Below the pieces are notes generated by a model that saw only the letters and a list, made by a program, of their open reading frames with translations, searched no databases and was not told where the DNA came from. A stretch of 64,000 nt of DNA from Streptomyces flavofungini (GTDB taxonomy: Bacteria; Actinomycetota; Actinomycetes; Streptomycetales; Streptomycetaceae). Made by a program: the position numbers and the translations under genes. Below are positions 1-8,299 of this stretch, one piece after another; the stretch's first letter is position 1; each line of letters starts with the position of its first letter. The stretch lies in assembly GCF_030388665.1 (NCBI RefSeq), contig NZ_CP128846.1, positions 7,474,001 to 7,538,000 of the forward strand, given 5' to 3'.

Positions 1-1
1 C

Positions 2-766
2 ACCCTCACCGGGGTGGCCACGGCGCACGCGGACTCCGGCGACGACCGGGCCGCCGCCCCCGCCTACGTGGCGCTCGGCGACTCCTACTCCTCCGGTGTC
101 GGCGCCGGCAGCTACGACAGCGGCAGCGGGAACTGCAAGCGCAGCACCCGCTCCTACCCGGCGCTGTGGGCCGCCGCCAACTCACCCTCCAGCTTCAGCT
201 TCACGGCCTGTTCCGGCGCTCGGACGAGTGACGTCCTCAACAACCAGCTCGGGCCGCTGAACTCCGGCACCGGACTGGTGTCCCTCTCCGTCGGCGGCAA
301 TGACGCGGGCTTCGCCGACGTGATGATGACGTGCGTACTGCAGTCCGAATCGAGCTGTGTGACGCGCGTCAACCAGGCCAAGGCGTACGTCGATTCGACG
401 CTTCCGGGCCGGCTGAACCAGGTCTACTCGGCGATCAGGAGCAAGGCGCCGTCCGCCCGCGTCGTCGTCCTCGGCTATCCACGCTTCTACAAACTCGGCG
501 GCAGTTGTCTCGCCGGTCTCACCGAGGGCGAGCGCCGTGCCATCAACGGTGCCGCCGACCACCTCAACACCGCCACCGCCAAGCGCGCCGCCGACCACGG
601 CTTCACCTTCGGCGACGTCACCACCACGTTCACCAACCACGAGATCTGCTCCGGCGACGCGTGGCTGCACAGCGTGAACTGGGGCAACATCGGCGAGTCC
701 TACCACCCGACCGCCGCGGGCCAGTCCGGCGGCTACCTCCCGGTCTTCCGCGGGGCGGCGTCCTGA
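2..766 (+). CDS. SGNH/GDSL-family secreted lipase/esterase, 5' end missing
   Basis: This looks like a secreted SGNH-hydrolase that cleaves lipid or other esters. The reading frame is open to the left edge, so the start and most of the signal peptide lie outside; the first visible residues resemble the end of an export signal (Ala-rich, TAHAD). Block I is GDSYSSG, with the catalytic serine codon near position 83. Block III is seen as VSLSVGGNDAGF. The catalytic Asp-x-x-His pair is probably in the segment around WLHSVNWGN to SYHPTAAGQ, where the His-Pro is typical of Streptomyces lipases of this family. Several cysteines fit the disulfides of secreted members. It is convergent with the kinase gene to its right. 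Family call is firm; the substrate is not visible from sequence. Confidence 0.9.
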   Translation, partial: TLTGVATAHADSGDDRAAAPAYVALGDSYSSGVGAGSYDSGSGNCKRSTRSYPALWAAANSPSSFSFTACSGARTSDVLNNQLGPLNSGTGLVSLSVGGNDAGFADVMMTCVLQSESSCVTRVNQAKAYVDSTLPGRLNQVYSAIRSKAPSARVVVLGYPRFYKLGGSCLAGLTEGERRAINGAADHLNTATAKRAADHGFTFGDVTTTFTNHEICSGDAWLHSVNWGNIGESYHPTAAGQSGGYLPVFRGAAS

Positions 767-788
767 CGCACCGTCACCGTCTTGCGGT

Positions 789-813
789 CCGCAGGCGGTT
801 GAGCCGCCCGCGG
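789..813. terminator. Possible bidirectional terminator hairpin
   Basis: An imperfect GC-rich inverted repeat with 11-base arms and a 3-base loop lies between the convergent lipase and kinase genes. There is no T-run, which is usual in Streptomyces. This is a modest call based on position and stem only. Confidence 0.4.
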
Positions 814-821
814 CACCGGCC

Positions 822-2516
822 TCACTGATCGTAGGGAGAGGGGGAGCCTTCTGAAGTGGTCGGGGGCTCCTCCTCGCACGTCACGGAGTACGCGACGGAG
901 TTCGATGTCGCGGTCACCGGGCTGCGGACCTCGACGCGCACGCTGCCGCGGTGCGTGCCGGGGTCAGTCCAGGCCGGCACCTCCACGTGGTTGACCTGCT
1001 TGCTCTTCCCGCCGTCCGACGGGAACGAAAGCGTCTTCCAGCCCGGGTCGCTCGACTCGCCCGCGGCGGTCACCCACCGGTACTGCACGCCCACCGGCAC
1101 CCGCCCCACGGTGAAGGTCGCCGCGAACGACGGCGCCTCGCCGGCCGGTACCGGGCACGCGCCCGTGTACGAGGTGCGGTGGCCGGTTACGCTGACGCGC
1201 ACCGACTGGGCCGGGGTGGTGGTGCCGCCGTCCCCGCCGCCGTCGGTGGAACCGCCGTCGCCGCCACCGCCGTTGGTGCCGCCGTTGTCGCCGCCTCCGC
1301 TGCCGTTGCTCCCGTTGCCGGTCGCGCCCCCGTCGCCCCCGTCCCCTCCGGCGCCGCTGTCGGATCCGCCGTTGCCGCCACCGCTGTTCGACCCGCCGGT
1401 CGTGCCGCTGCCGCTGTCGGCGCCGCCGTTCCCGCCGCCGGAGTCGTCGTTCACCAGGGCGTACGTGACACCGCCGATGGCCAGGGCCACGGCGGCGATG
1501 CCCGCGACGAGCACGGCGGTCGTACGGCGCGAGCGTGCCGGGGGCGTCGTGGTCGTCGTGTCCGGCGTGGGGGTGGTGCCGGTCGGGGCGGACGAGGCGA
1601 GACCGCCGGGCGGCGGTGGCGGAGGGGGAGTGGTATCGGGGCGCTGGGGTGCGGCGACCGTCGGCTGGTACGAGGCGGACGACTCCGTGCGTGGCGCGTG
1701 GCCCTCCGCCACCAGGCGCAGGTCCCGTTCGGTGTCCGCCGCGAGCGCGCGCTCCGCCGGGTCCTTGCGCAGCAGGCCCTCGATGACCGGGGTCAGCGGC
1801 CCCGCGTTGCGCGGCGGCGGCAACTGTTCGTCGACGACGGCGCGCAGCGTGCTGAGCGGGGTGTTCTGCCGGAACGGCGAGACGCCCTCCACGGCCGCGT
1901 ACAGGAGCACACCGAGTGACCACAGGTCGGACTCCGGTCCGGGGCGGTGGCCCAACGCCCGCTCCGGGGCGAGGAATTCGGGTGAACCGACGACCTCGCC
2001 GGTCATGGTGAGCGCCGAACTGCCCTCCACCATCGCGATCCCGAAGTCGGTGAGCACGACCCGGCCGTCGTTGGACAGCAGGACGTTGCCGGGCTTCACG
2101 TCGCGGTGCAGCACCCCCGCGTCGTGCGCGGCGCGCAGCGCACCCAGGACCTCCGCGCCGATGTGCGCGGCGCGCTGCGGGGACATCGGACCCTCGGCCT
2201 CCAGGGTGTCCGACAGGGACAGGCCGCGCACCAGCTCCATCACGATCCACGGCCGACCCTCGTCGGTGGCGACGTCGTACACCGTCACGACGTTGCGGTA
2301 CGGGATCCGGGCCGCGGCCCAGGCCTCCCTCTCCAGCCGGGTGTAGAGCCGCTCGACCTCGCTCGCCGGGAGCCCCGCGGGCGCGCGGACCTCCTTGACG
2401 GCGACCTCGCGGCCGAGCACGTCGTCCCTGGCCCGCCACACCGTGCCCATGCCCCCCTCGCCCAGTGGCGCCAGGAGACGGTAACGCCCAGCGATCACTC
2501 GCGTTTCGTCGGACAC
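822..2516 (-). CDS. Transmembrane serine/threonine protein kinase with extracellular Ig-like domain
   Basis: A membrane-bound Hanks-type kinase. The kinase domain covers roughly residues 5-270: Gly loop GEGGMGTVW, VAVKEV lysine, catalytic HRDVKPGNVLL, DFG and an APE-like APER motif. A Pro/Thr-rich stretch leads to one membrane helix near residues 335-358. After it come about 80 residues of almost pure Gly/Ser/Asn/Asp, then a beta-rich C-terminal domain of about 100 residues with two cysteines that may sense an external ligand; no PASTA repeats are seen. I chose the GTG at 2516 because a G-rich ribosome site precedes it; an in-frame GTG at 2549 adds 11 residues. It begins 42 bases after the NicO gene on the same strand and may share its transcript. 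Substrates are unknown. Confidence 0.9.
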   Translation of the reverse strand: MSDETRVIAGRYRLLAPLGEGGMGTVWRARDDVLGREVAVKEVRAPAGLPASEVERLYTRLEREAWAAARIPYRNVVTVYDVATDEGRPWIVMELVRGLSLSDTLEAEGPMSPQRAAHIGAEVLGALRAAHDAGVLHRDVKPGNVLLSNDGRVVLTDFGIAMVEGSSALTMTGEVVGSPEFLAPERALGHRPGPESDLWSLGVLLYAAVEGVSPFRQNTPLSTLRAVVDEQLPPPRNAGPLTPVIEGLLRKDPAERALAADTERDLRLVAEGHAPRTESSASYQPTVAAPQRPDTTPPPPPPPGGLASSAPTGTTPTPDTTTTTPPARSRRTTAVLVAGIAAVALAIGGVTYALVNDDSGGGNGGADSGSGTTGGSNSGGGNGGSDSGAGGDGGDGGATGNGSNGSGGGDNGGTNGGGGDGGSTDGGGDGGTTTPAQSVRVSVTGHRTSYTGACPVPAGEAPSFAATFTVGRVPVGVQYRWVTAAGESSDPGWKTLSFPSDGGKSKQVNHVEVPAWTDPGTHRGSVRVEVRSPVTATSNSVAYSVTCEEEPPTTSEGSPSPYDQ

Positions 2517-2558
2517 GAGCCCCCCATTCGCAGCCGTGCGATTCTCCACAAAAGTAGC

Positions 2559-4298
2559 TCAACCGAGCGCTGTTGCGGCCCCCTTGAACACCAATCCGCA
2601 TCCGAGGGCGAGCACCACGCACGCGGAGCCCAGCGGCGCGAGCCGCCGGGTGAGCCCGGCGAGCCGCACCCGCCCCCGCCGCCTCCGCGACAGCCGCCGC
2701 CCCGCGACCGCGGAGACCCGCGTCCCGAGCCGCACGACGAGGACCCCGGCCGCCGTCAGCGTGATCGCGAGCCCCGCGCCGTACGCGAGCACGAGCAGCA
2801 GCCCGAACCAGGCCTCCCCGAGAGCGGCGGCGCCGACGAGCACGACGACGGCGGAGGGACTGGGAACGAGACCACCGGCGAAGCCGAGGAGCAGGGTGCC
2901 GCGGACCGTGGGGGGTACGGGTGGGTGCTCGTGCGCGTGGGAGTGGCCGTGCCCATGGGTGTGGGAGTGGCCGTGGGCGTGGCGGCGGTGGCGCCAGGCC
3001 CGGCGGAGCAGGACGGCGCCCGCGCCGGCGACGAGGAGGCCGCTGGCGACGCCGAGCCAGGCGACGACGGAGGGAGCGGCGGCGGAACCGCCTGCGACGA
3101 GGAGCCCGAGCGCCACGACGCCCAGGGTGTGGGTGACGGTGACGGAGGCGGCGAGGGGCAGGACGTCGCGGAGGGACGCGGTGCCGCGGGCGGCGGCGGT
3201 GGCGGCCATCAGGGTCTTGCCGTGCCCGGGGGCGAGGGCGTGCAGCGCGCCGAGGAGCAGGGCGGTGCCGAGGGCCACGGCGGCGAAGGTCCAGGTGAGG
3301 TCGTGGCGGGCGACGAGCCGGGTGAGGGCGTCGGTGGCGGTGCGGGGGAGGGCGGCGGCGGGCGGCGCGGGGTCGGCGGCGAGGGCGGGCCCGCCGGGGC
3401 GGACGCGCAGGGTGGCGGAGGTGGTGTCGGGAGGGGAGGAGGTGAGCTGCTTCGGGTAGCGGGTGAGGGCGCGGGACGGAGAGGCCGCGGGTACGTCGGT
3501 GTCGGTGAGGGTCATGCGGTCGCCGCGGGCGGTGATCTCGCGCCAGCCGGGGGCGGGTTGGCGGGTGGCGCGGTAGCTGAGGGAGAGGTCCTTGCCCGGG
3601 GGAAGCGTGACGGCGAAGCGGCACTCGACGCGGACGGTGGGGAGCCCGGCCTGGCCGGTGCGCACGAGGGCGCGGGCGGTGCCGGACCGGACGGGGACGG
3701 GACGCCCGGCGAGGGCGACGCGGGTACCGGCGGCGGCCTCGCGGCACCGCTCGGCCGCCCAGCGGTGGGCGCCCGCGCGCTCGATGCCGGGTTCGGCCTG
3801 GGAGCCGGGGATCTCGGCGAGGTCCTCGACGTGGTCGACGCGGAGCCGGCCGGGGGCCAGGGTGAGGGCGTCGTGCTGGTTGACGGTGAAGTTGCCGAGC
3901 GGGTGCGCGGAGGCGGGGGCGGCGGGGACCAGGAGGGTGCCGCAGAGTGCGAGGAGGAGGGCGGCGAGGGCACGGCGGGCCCGGGCGGCAGCGCGCTTCG
4001 AAGGCCGGGCCCGGCCTGCTCCACGGGGCGAAGGGGGCGCGGGGGGCACGTCGGGCCCGGCACGTCCGGGCCGTCCCGGGCGCGGCCCTCGCCGGGCCTG
4101 TGCGCCCCCGAACAGCGGGAGCCGCCGCACGGGGCGCTCGCGCCCGGGCGCCCCGTCGGCGACGAGCGCACTTCCCCGGCTGCCCGGATCGGCCTCGGAC
4201 GCACCTGCCTGCGCGCTCGGCCCGGCCTCGGCCCGACCGCCGAGGGTGCCCGGCCCGGGCTCCCGCCGGACGGCGCCCGTATACGAAACAGCCTTCAT
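2559..4298 (-). CDS. NicO/RcnA-type nickel/cobalt transporter with long N-terminal extracytoplasmic domain
   Basis: A predicted divalent-metal (Ni/Co) exporter or permease of the NicO family. The last 300 residues hold about six membrane helices with the family signatures HALAPGHGK and GGLVPSPSA. A cytoplasmic loop between helices is extremely His-rich (HAHGHSHTHGHGHSHAHEH), the expected metal-binding loop. Ahead of this are a low-complexity Arg/Pro/Gly region, a hydrophobic signal-like segment ending at PASAHPLGNF, and about 200 residues predicted outside the membrane, a layout common in actinobacterial members. The start ATG overlaps the TPR gene's stop in an ATGA arrangement, which supports the start and translational coupling. 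Direction of transport and metal are inference only. Confidence 0.82.
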   Translation of the reverse strand: MKAVSYTGAVRREPGPGTLGGRAEAGPSAQAGASEADPGSRGSALVADGAPGRERPVRRLPLFGGAQARRGPRPGRPGRAGPDVPPAPPSPRGAGRARPSKRAAARARRALAALLLALCGTLLVPAAPASAHPLGNFTVNQHDALTLAPGRLRVDHVEDLAEIPGSQAEPGIERAGAHRWAAERCREAAAGTRVALAGRPVPVRSGTARALVRTGQAGLPTVRVECRFAVTLPPGKDLSLSYRATRQPAPGWREITARGDRMTLTDTDVPAASPSRALTRYPKQLTSSPPDTTSATLRVRPGGPALAADPAPPAAALPRTATDALTRLVARHDLTWTFAAVALGTALLLGALHALAPGHGKTLMAATAAARGTASLRDVLPLAASVTVTHTLGVVALGLLVAGGSAAAPSVVAWLGVASGLLVAGAGAVLLRRAWRHRRHAHGHSHTHGHGHSHAHEHPPVPPTVRGTLLLGFAGGLVPSPSAVVVLVGAAALGEAWFGLLLVLAYGAGLAITLTAAGVLVVRLGTRVSAVAGRRLSRRRRGRVRLAGLTRRLAPLGSACVVLALGCGLVFKGAATALG

Positions 4299-5899
4299 CG
4301 CAACCCCTCCAACAGTCGCCTCGCGTCCCGGGACCCCACGGGCGAGAACCCCGAGTTGAGCCCGAGCGCCCGCTCGAGCCAGCGCCGCCCGGCCGCGGGC
4401 GAGCCGGTGCGCAGCTCGATCACCCCGCGGTGGTAGGAGAAGGACGCCTCACGGAACCCCGTGGCGGTGGCCCGCCGGGCGTACCGCAGGGCCTCCTCGT
4501 CGCGCCCGACGGCATGCAGCGCCCACCCCAGCGCGTCAGCGGTGTGCACGGTGCGCCGCCGCCCCCACTCGGCCCGCGCCGCAGCGAGCGCGGCTTTCGC
4601 GTCCCCGTGGTCCACGGCGGCGAGCGCGGTGTCCAGATCGGGGTTGACCCCGTTCGCGCGGGCCAGCCGCGTCCAGGCGTGGATCAGCCGGTACTGCTCC
4701 CGGGCCCGCGCCGACTTCCCCTGGGACTCGTACAGTTCGCCGAGGGCCACCAGCGTGCCGGGCAGCGGCTGCCGGGCCACGGCGTCGCGCAGATCGGCGA
4801 CGGCCGCCCCCGTCTCGCCCCGGGCGGCCCGCACCCGCCCCCGCGTCTCCAGCGCGGGAACGTACGACGGGTCGGCCCGCAGCGCGACCGCGCACTGCCG
4901 CGCGGCCCGCGCGTACTGCCCCTGGCGCCAGGCGAGTTGGGCGAGTGCTGTGGCGACGTACGCGACATCGCCTGGCGCCCGCGCGGAGGCGAGGGCGCGT
5001 TCCAGGACGCGCCGGGCCCCGCCGACGTCCCCGCGCAGCTCCCGCACGTACGCGTACCGCGTGAAGACCGGGATGCCGGGCCGCCGCGCGTCGGCGTCCC
5101 GCGCCGCCCGCAACGCCCGGTCGTACGCGCCGAGTTCGACGAGCGCGTCGATGCGGGTGGCGAGGGCGCGCTCGTTGTAGGGGTTCACGGCCAGCGCCTT
5201 CTTCGCGTGCCGCAGCGCGCCGGGGAAGTCGTGCCGCGCGGCGGCGAGGGCGCCCTGCCCGGCAAGGGCGACGTCGTGGCCGGGGCGGAGCGCGAGCGCG
5301 CGGTCCAGGGCGCGCTCGGCCTCGTCGTACCGGGTGGGGTCGGCGTGCGTGCGCGCCTGCTCGACGTACGCGGACCCGAGCGCGGCCCAGGACGCGAAGT
5401 CCCTGGGACGCGCCCGCACCCGCTCCCGTAGCGAGGACACCGCGCGGTCGAGGTCGCCCGCGCGCATCCCGTCGGGCGGTGCCGCGTACGGGGCCGGCGG
5501 GGCGGCCGCCACGGACGGCCGCCCCTCCTCCCGTACCGCTCCGACGACCACCGCACCCGCGGTCAGCGTGACCGCGAGAGCGACGACGGCCCCGAGCCGC
5601 CACCCGGCCCGCCGGGCGAGACCCGCACGAGCCGTCCGCCCGCCCGGCGCGCCGACGAGCCGCCGCGCATCGCCCCCGTCGTCCCCGGCCCGCTCCCCGG
5701 CCGGGGTGCCGTCGAGCGGCACCCCGGCGGATCCGGCGGACTCCGTGGACCCGGTGGAGCCGACGGGCTCGGCCGGCCCGATGGAGCCGGTGCACCCGGT
5801 GAAGCCAACGGACCCGGTGGACCGGGCGGATCCGGTGGGCCGGGCGGACCCGGTGGACCGGCCCACCCCCCACCAGTCCCCAAAGCGGCGGCTGCCCAT
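4295..5899 (-). CDS. Membrane-anchored TPR protein
   Basis: A tetratricopeptide-repeat protein of 534 residues. The first 100 residues are a Gly/Ser/Thr-rich, DNA-level 9-bp repeat region followed by basic residues. One membrane helix lies near residues 107-127 (VVALAVTLTAGAVVVGAV). The rest is a series of degenerate TPR units, for example around WAALGSAYVEQA, ALAGQGALAAARHDF and ALETRGRVRAARGET, predicted to lie outside the cell membrane. TPR domains usually scaffold protein complexes, so it may tie together the neighbouring DUF4331 and NicO products. The gap to the DUF4331 stop is one base (TGAGATG) and the downstream overlap is ATGA, so the three genes are surely one operon. No enzymatic motif seen. 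Confidence 0.8.
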   Translation of the reverse strand: MGSRRFGDWWGVGRSTGSARPTGSARSTGSVGFTGCTGSIGPAEPVGSTGSTESAGSAGVPLDGTPAGERAGDDGGDARRLVGAPGGRTARAGLARRAGWRLGAVVALAVTLTAGAVVVGAVREEGRPSVAAAPPAPYAAPPDGMRAGDLDRAVSSLRERVRARPRDFASWAALGSAYVEQARTHADPTRYDEAERALDRALALRPGHDVALAGQGALAAARHDFPGALRHAKKALAVNPYNERALATRIDALVELGAYDRALRAARDADARRPGIPVFTRYAYVRELRGDVGGARRVLERALASARAPGDVAYVATALAQLAWRQGQYARAARQCAVALRADPSYVPALETRGRVRAARGETGAAVADLRDAVARQPLPGTLVALGELYESQGKSARAREQYRLIHAWTRLARANGVNPDLDTALAAVDHGDAKAALAAARAEWGRRRTVHTADALGWALHAVGRDEEALRYARRATATGFREASFSYHRGVIELRTGSPAAGRRWLERALGLNSGFSPVGSRDARRLLEGLR

Positions 5900-5900
5900 C

Positions 5901-7496
5901 TCAGACCCCCGTGACCCCGGAGTCGCGTCCCCGCGGGCCCCCGCCGGCTCGCGTGCGCCACCACACGATGCCGAGGGTCAGGAGCAGCAGACCGGCGCCG
6001 CCGGCCGCGGCGGAGGCCAGGAGGACGGTGTCGGTGGAGTCGTCCGTGTCGCGGGCGGCGCCGGCCGGTTCGCCGCCGGTCATGGCGCTGCCGGGTGCCC
6101 CGGAGCCGTCGTCCGAGCCGGCGCGTGCGCCCTTCTCGGCGAGCGGGCCGCGCGAGCCCGCCGTGGGCAGGGCCAGGTACGGGAAGGAGCGGCCGAACTC
6201 GCGGTCGTTGGCGTTGACGGCGTCGCCCAAGTCGTTCTTCCGGCCGACGAGTTCGCCCTGGACGACCTGGAGGGAGATGTCGAGGACGTCGTCGGCAAGG
6301 CGTCGCCCGTTGGGATAGCCCGCGTTGTCGCCGTCGAGGACGCCGAGGCGCTTCGGCGAGGCGGCGGGCTTGATGGAGGTGTTGAGCCGCAGGGCCTCCG
6401 CCGGCCGTACGCCCGGCGGCTGGTTGAGGCCCTTCACACCGGTCAGGAACACCGACACCAGGTCCTTGCGGGGCTCCTTCGGCGCCTTGATCTTGTAGAT
6501 CGACTCGATCAGACGCGCCAGCTCCGGCTTGGTGACGTACGGCAGGAAGTCCCCGTCGTTCCAGGGCGCGGACGCGTTGAACTTGTCCTTGTCCTTCATG
6601 GGCACGACGACCTCGTTGACGAGCGGCGCCCCGAGCCGGGAGACCTGCGTCCACTTCCCGTCGGCGTTCTCGCGCTGCGTCGTCGACCAGATCCCGACGG
6701 TCGGCTGCTTCTCCGACTGGCGGATCGAGGCCGACGGCACCTGCAGGGCGACGGAGTTGACGTTGTACCCGGCGAGGGTGTCCCGCCCGACCTCCGACAG
6801 ATCGCCCCCGTACAGCAGGTCGAACACCCGCAGGTCGAGGAAGAACGGATCGTCGGCCTGACCGGCGAACGCGGTGTGGTCGCCGGGCAGCTCGCGCACG
6901 GCCTGGTCGCGCAGTTCGCCGTAGTTCGGCATGGACGCCTTGCCCACGTGGCTCGGCGCGATCGGCAGATCGTCGGCGACCTTCTTCGTCGAGACGACCT
7001 TCTGGTCCTTCAGCCGCAACAGGTCGATGTCGTACGTCTGCGTCACGTTCAGGTCGGGGTCGTCGAGGGACGTGACGGGCCCGGTGTTGTAGAGGAAGGT
7101 GTCCCCGTTCTTCGTACGGGTGTCGAAGGTCCAGCGGTACAGCAGGTCGCCCTGCGCGTCGCCGTCGCGGTCGATGTGCACGTCGTACTGGGCGTCCTCG
7201 GGGAACGGGTAGAAGTTCGGGCCGCCCGCCGGCTCCTCGAACGGGATCCAGTTGGCGACGATCGTCGTGGTGTCGGGCTTGTCGGGGCTGACGAACGCGT
7301 ACACGTCCGTGTTGTCGTACTGCGGCTGCCCCGAGATCAGCGGGGCCTCGCGGTGGCTGGAGGCGCGGGCCGCCTCCGGTACGAGCGTGCCGGTCCCGGC
7401 GGCTGCGAGCCCCCCGGCGGCCAGCACGCCGCACACGAGCCCGACGATTCCACGGGTGCTCCATGGCTTCGTGCGGCTCCTCGCGACTGCTGTCAT
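5901..7496 (-). CDS. Secreted DUF4331 family protein
   Basis: A DUF4331 protein, an exported family whose function is not known to me. The hallmark ASSHREAPLI motif follows directly after a signal peptide, and the conserved NTDVYAFVSPD segment comes next. The body continues to about residue 410. The C-terminus has a Gly/Ala/Asp-rich linker and one hydrophobic helix (LLASAAAGGAGLLLLTLGIV) followed by an Arg-rich tail, so the mature protein is probably membrane-tethered. I chose the ATG at 7496 because GAGGAC lies five bases upstream and the next 25 residues form a good signal peptide; the longer frame to 7772 runs into the sigma-factor promoter region. First gene of the leftward operon, preceded by a SigK-like promoter. 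531 residues. Confidence 0.85.
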   Translation of the reverse strand: MTAVARSRTKPWSTRGIVGLVCGVLAAGGLAAAGTGTLVPEAARASSHREAPLISGQPQYDNTDVYAFVSPDKPDTTTIVANWIPFEEPAGGPNFYPFPEDAQYDVHIDRDGDAQGDLLYRWTFDTRTKNGDTFLYNTGPVTSLDDPDLNVTQTYDIDLLRLKDQKVVSTKKVADDLPIAPSHVGKASMPNYGELRDQAVRELPGDHTAFAGQADDPFFLDLRVFDLLYGGDLSEVGRDTLAGYNVNSVALQVPSASIRQSEKQPTVGIWSTTQRENADGKWTQVSRLGAPLVNEVVVPMKDKDKFNASAPWNDGDFLPYVTKPELARLIESIYKIKAPKEPRKDLVSVFLTGVKGLNQPPGVRPAEALRLNTSIKPAASPKRLGVLDGDNAGYPNGRRLADDVLDISLQVVQGELVGRKNDLGDAVNANDREFGRSFPYLALPTAGSRGPLAEKGARAGSDDGSGAPGSAMTGGEPAGAARDTDDSTDTVLLASAAAGGAGLLLLTLGIVWWRTRAGGGPRGRDSGVTGV

Positions 7497-7603
7497 CGCG
7501 TCCGTCCTCACTGTGGTGGTGGGTGGTCGTGCGTTCTCATGGGTCGGTACGGGTCGGTGCGACGGCCGCGCGCGTGGGCCGGGCGCGGTCCGTCTCCCCC
7601 GCC

Positions 7604-7631
7604 ATTCGGCGCGGCCCCGCGCTCGGATTGG
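7604..7631 (-). promoter_or_regulatory. Candidate SigK-type ECF promoter for the DUF4331 operon
   Basis: On the minus strand a CCAATCC box (7625-7631) is followed after exactly 16 bases by CGAAT (7604-7608). Mycobacterial SigK promoters have CCATCC and CGAAT boxes, so this fits the adjacent SigK-like sigma factor. The -35 box is half of an inverted repeat, GGATTG-GCAT-CAATCC (7625-7640). The leader to the DUF4331 start would be about 100 bases. Confidence 0.55.
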
Positions 7632-7756
7632 CATCAATCCCGCCGGAGGTCTCGCCCCCGCCCCCCACCGCGTCCAGAATTGGGCGCCCAGGGAGCGGGG
7701 AACGGCGGCGACGTGCGCCGAAGCTCCGGGGGAGAGGCCGAAAAAGGGGGACTCGG

Positions 7757-8299
7757 GTGGACGCTGACGCACTGCTGCCCCTGGTGGCCCGCGGCGACCA
7801 GAAGGCGTTCGAAGAGCTGTACGGACTGGTGTCCGGGCCCGTGTACGGCCTTGTCCGCAGAGTGCTGCGCGACCGCGCGCAGTCGGAGGAGGTGGTCCAG
7901 GAGGTGCTCCTCGAACTGTGGCGCACCGCCGCCCGGTACGACCCGGCGCGCGGCACCGCCCTGTCCTGGATCCTCACGCTCGCCCACCGCAGGGCCGTGG
8001 ACCGGGTCCGCAGCGCGCGGGCCGCGAGCGACCGCGAGCAGCGCGTCGCCCAGCGCGCCGAGACACCCGCGTTCGACCAGGTCGCCGAGGAGGTCGAGGG
8101 CAGCCTGGAGCGCGAGTGGGTGCGCCGCTGCCTGGAGCGGCTCACGGACCTCCAGCACCAGGCCGTGACGCTCGCCTACTACGACGGCTACACCTACCGC
8201 GAGGTGGCCCGCCGCCTGTCCGTGCCCCTCGGCACCGTCAAGACCCGGATGCGGGACGGACTCCTGCGCCTTCGCGACTGTCTGGGCGCCGCCGCATGA
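7757..8299 (+). CDS. sigK-like: ECF RNA polymerase sigma factor, SigK-like
   Basis: A group-4 (ECF) sigma factor of about 180 residues. Region 2 is seen at residues 5-75 (FEELYGLVSGPVYGLV, SEEVVQEVLLELWR) and region 4 at about 125-178, with the helix-turn-helix YTYREVARRLSVPLGTVKTR. The start is taken at GTG 7757, preceded by a purine-rich AAAAAGGGGG; the frame stays open upstream but that stretch is non-coding in character. The gene overlaps the next one by four bases (ATGA), which encodes an RskA-type anti-sigma factor, and this pairing is the basis for the SigK assignment. It probably recognises the CCAATCC/CGAAT promoter of the divergent DUF4331 operon. Confidence 0.9.
   Translation: MDADALLPLVARGDQKAFEELYGLVSGPVYGLVRRVLRDRAQSEEVVQEVLLELWRTAARYDPARGTALSWILTLAHRRAVDRVRSARAASDREQRVAQRAETPAFDQVAEEVEGSLEREWVRRCLERLTDLQHQAVTLAYYDGYTYREVARRLSVPLGTVKTRMRDGLLRLRDCLGAAA

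Noticed and set aside
2106..4436. Long plus-strand frame of 776 codons opposite the NicO and kinase genes
   Set aside because: Composition is an Arg/Gly/Asp mix typical of antisense frames in high-GC DNA, and the minus strand encodes clear families.
7463..7756. Upstream extension of the sigma factor frame
   Set aside because: It would cover the divergent promoter and lacks the composition of coding DNA; GTG 7757 with a purine-rich site gives the normal family length.
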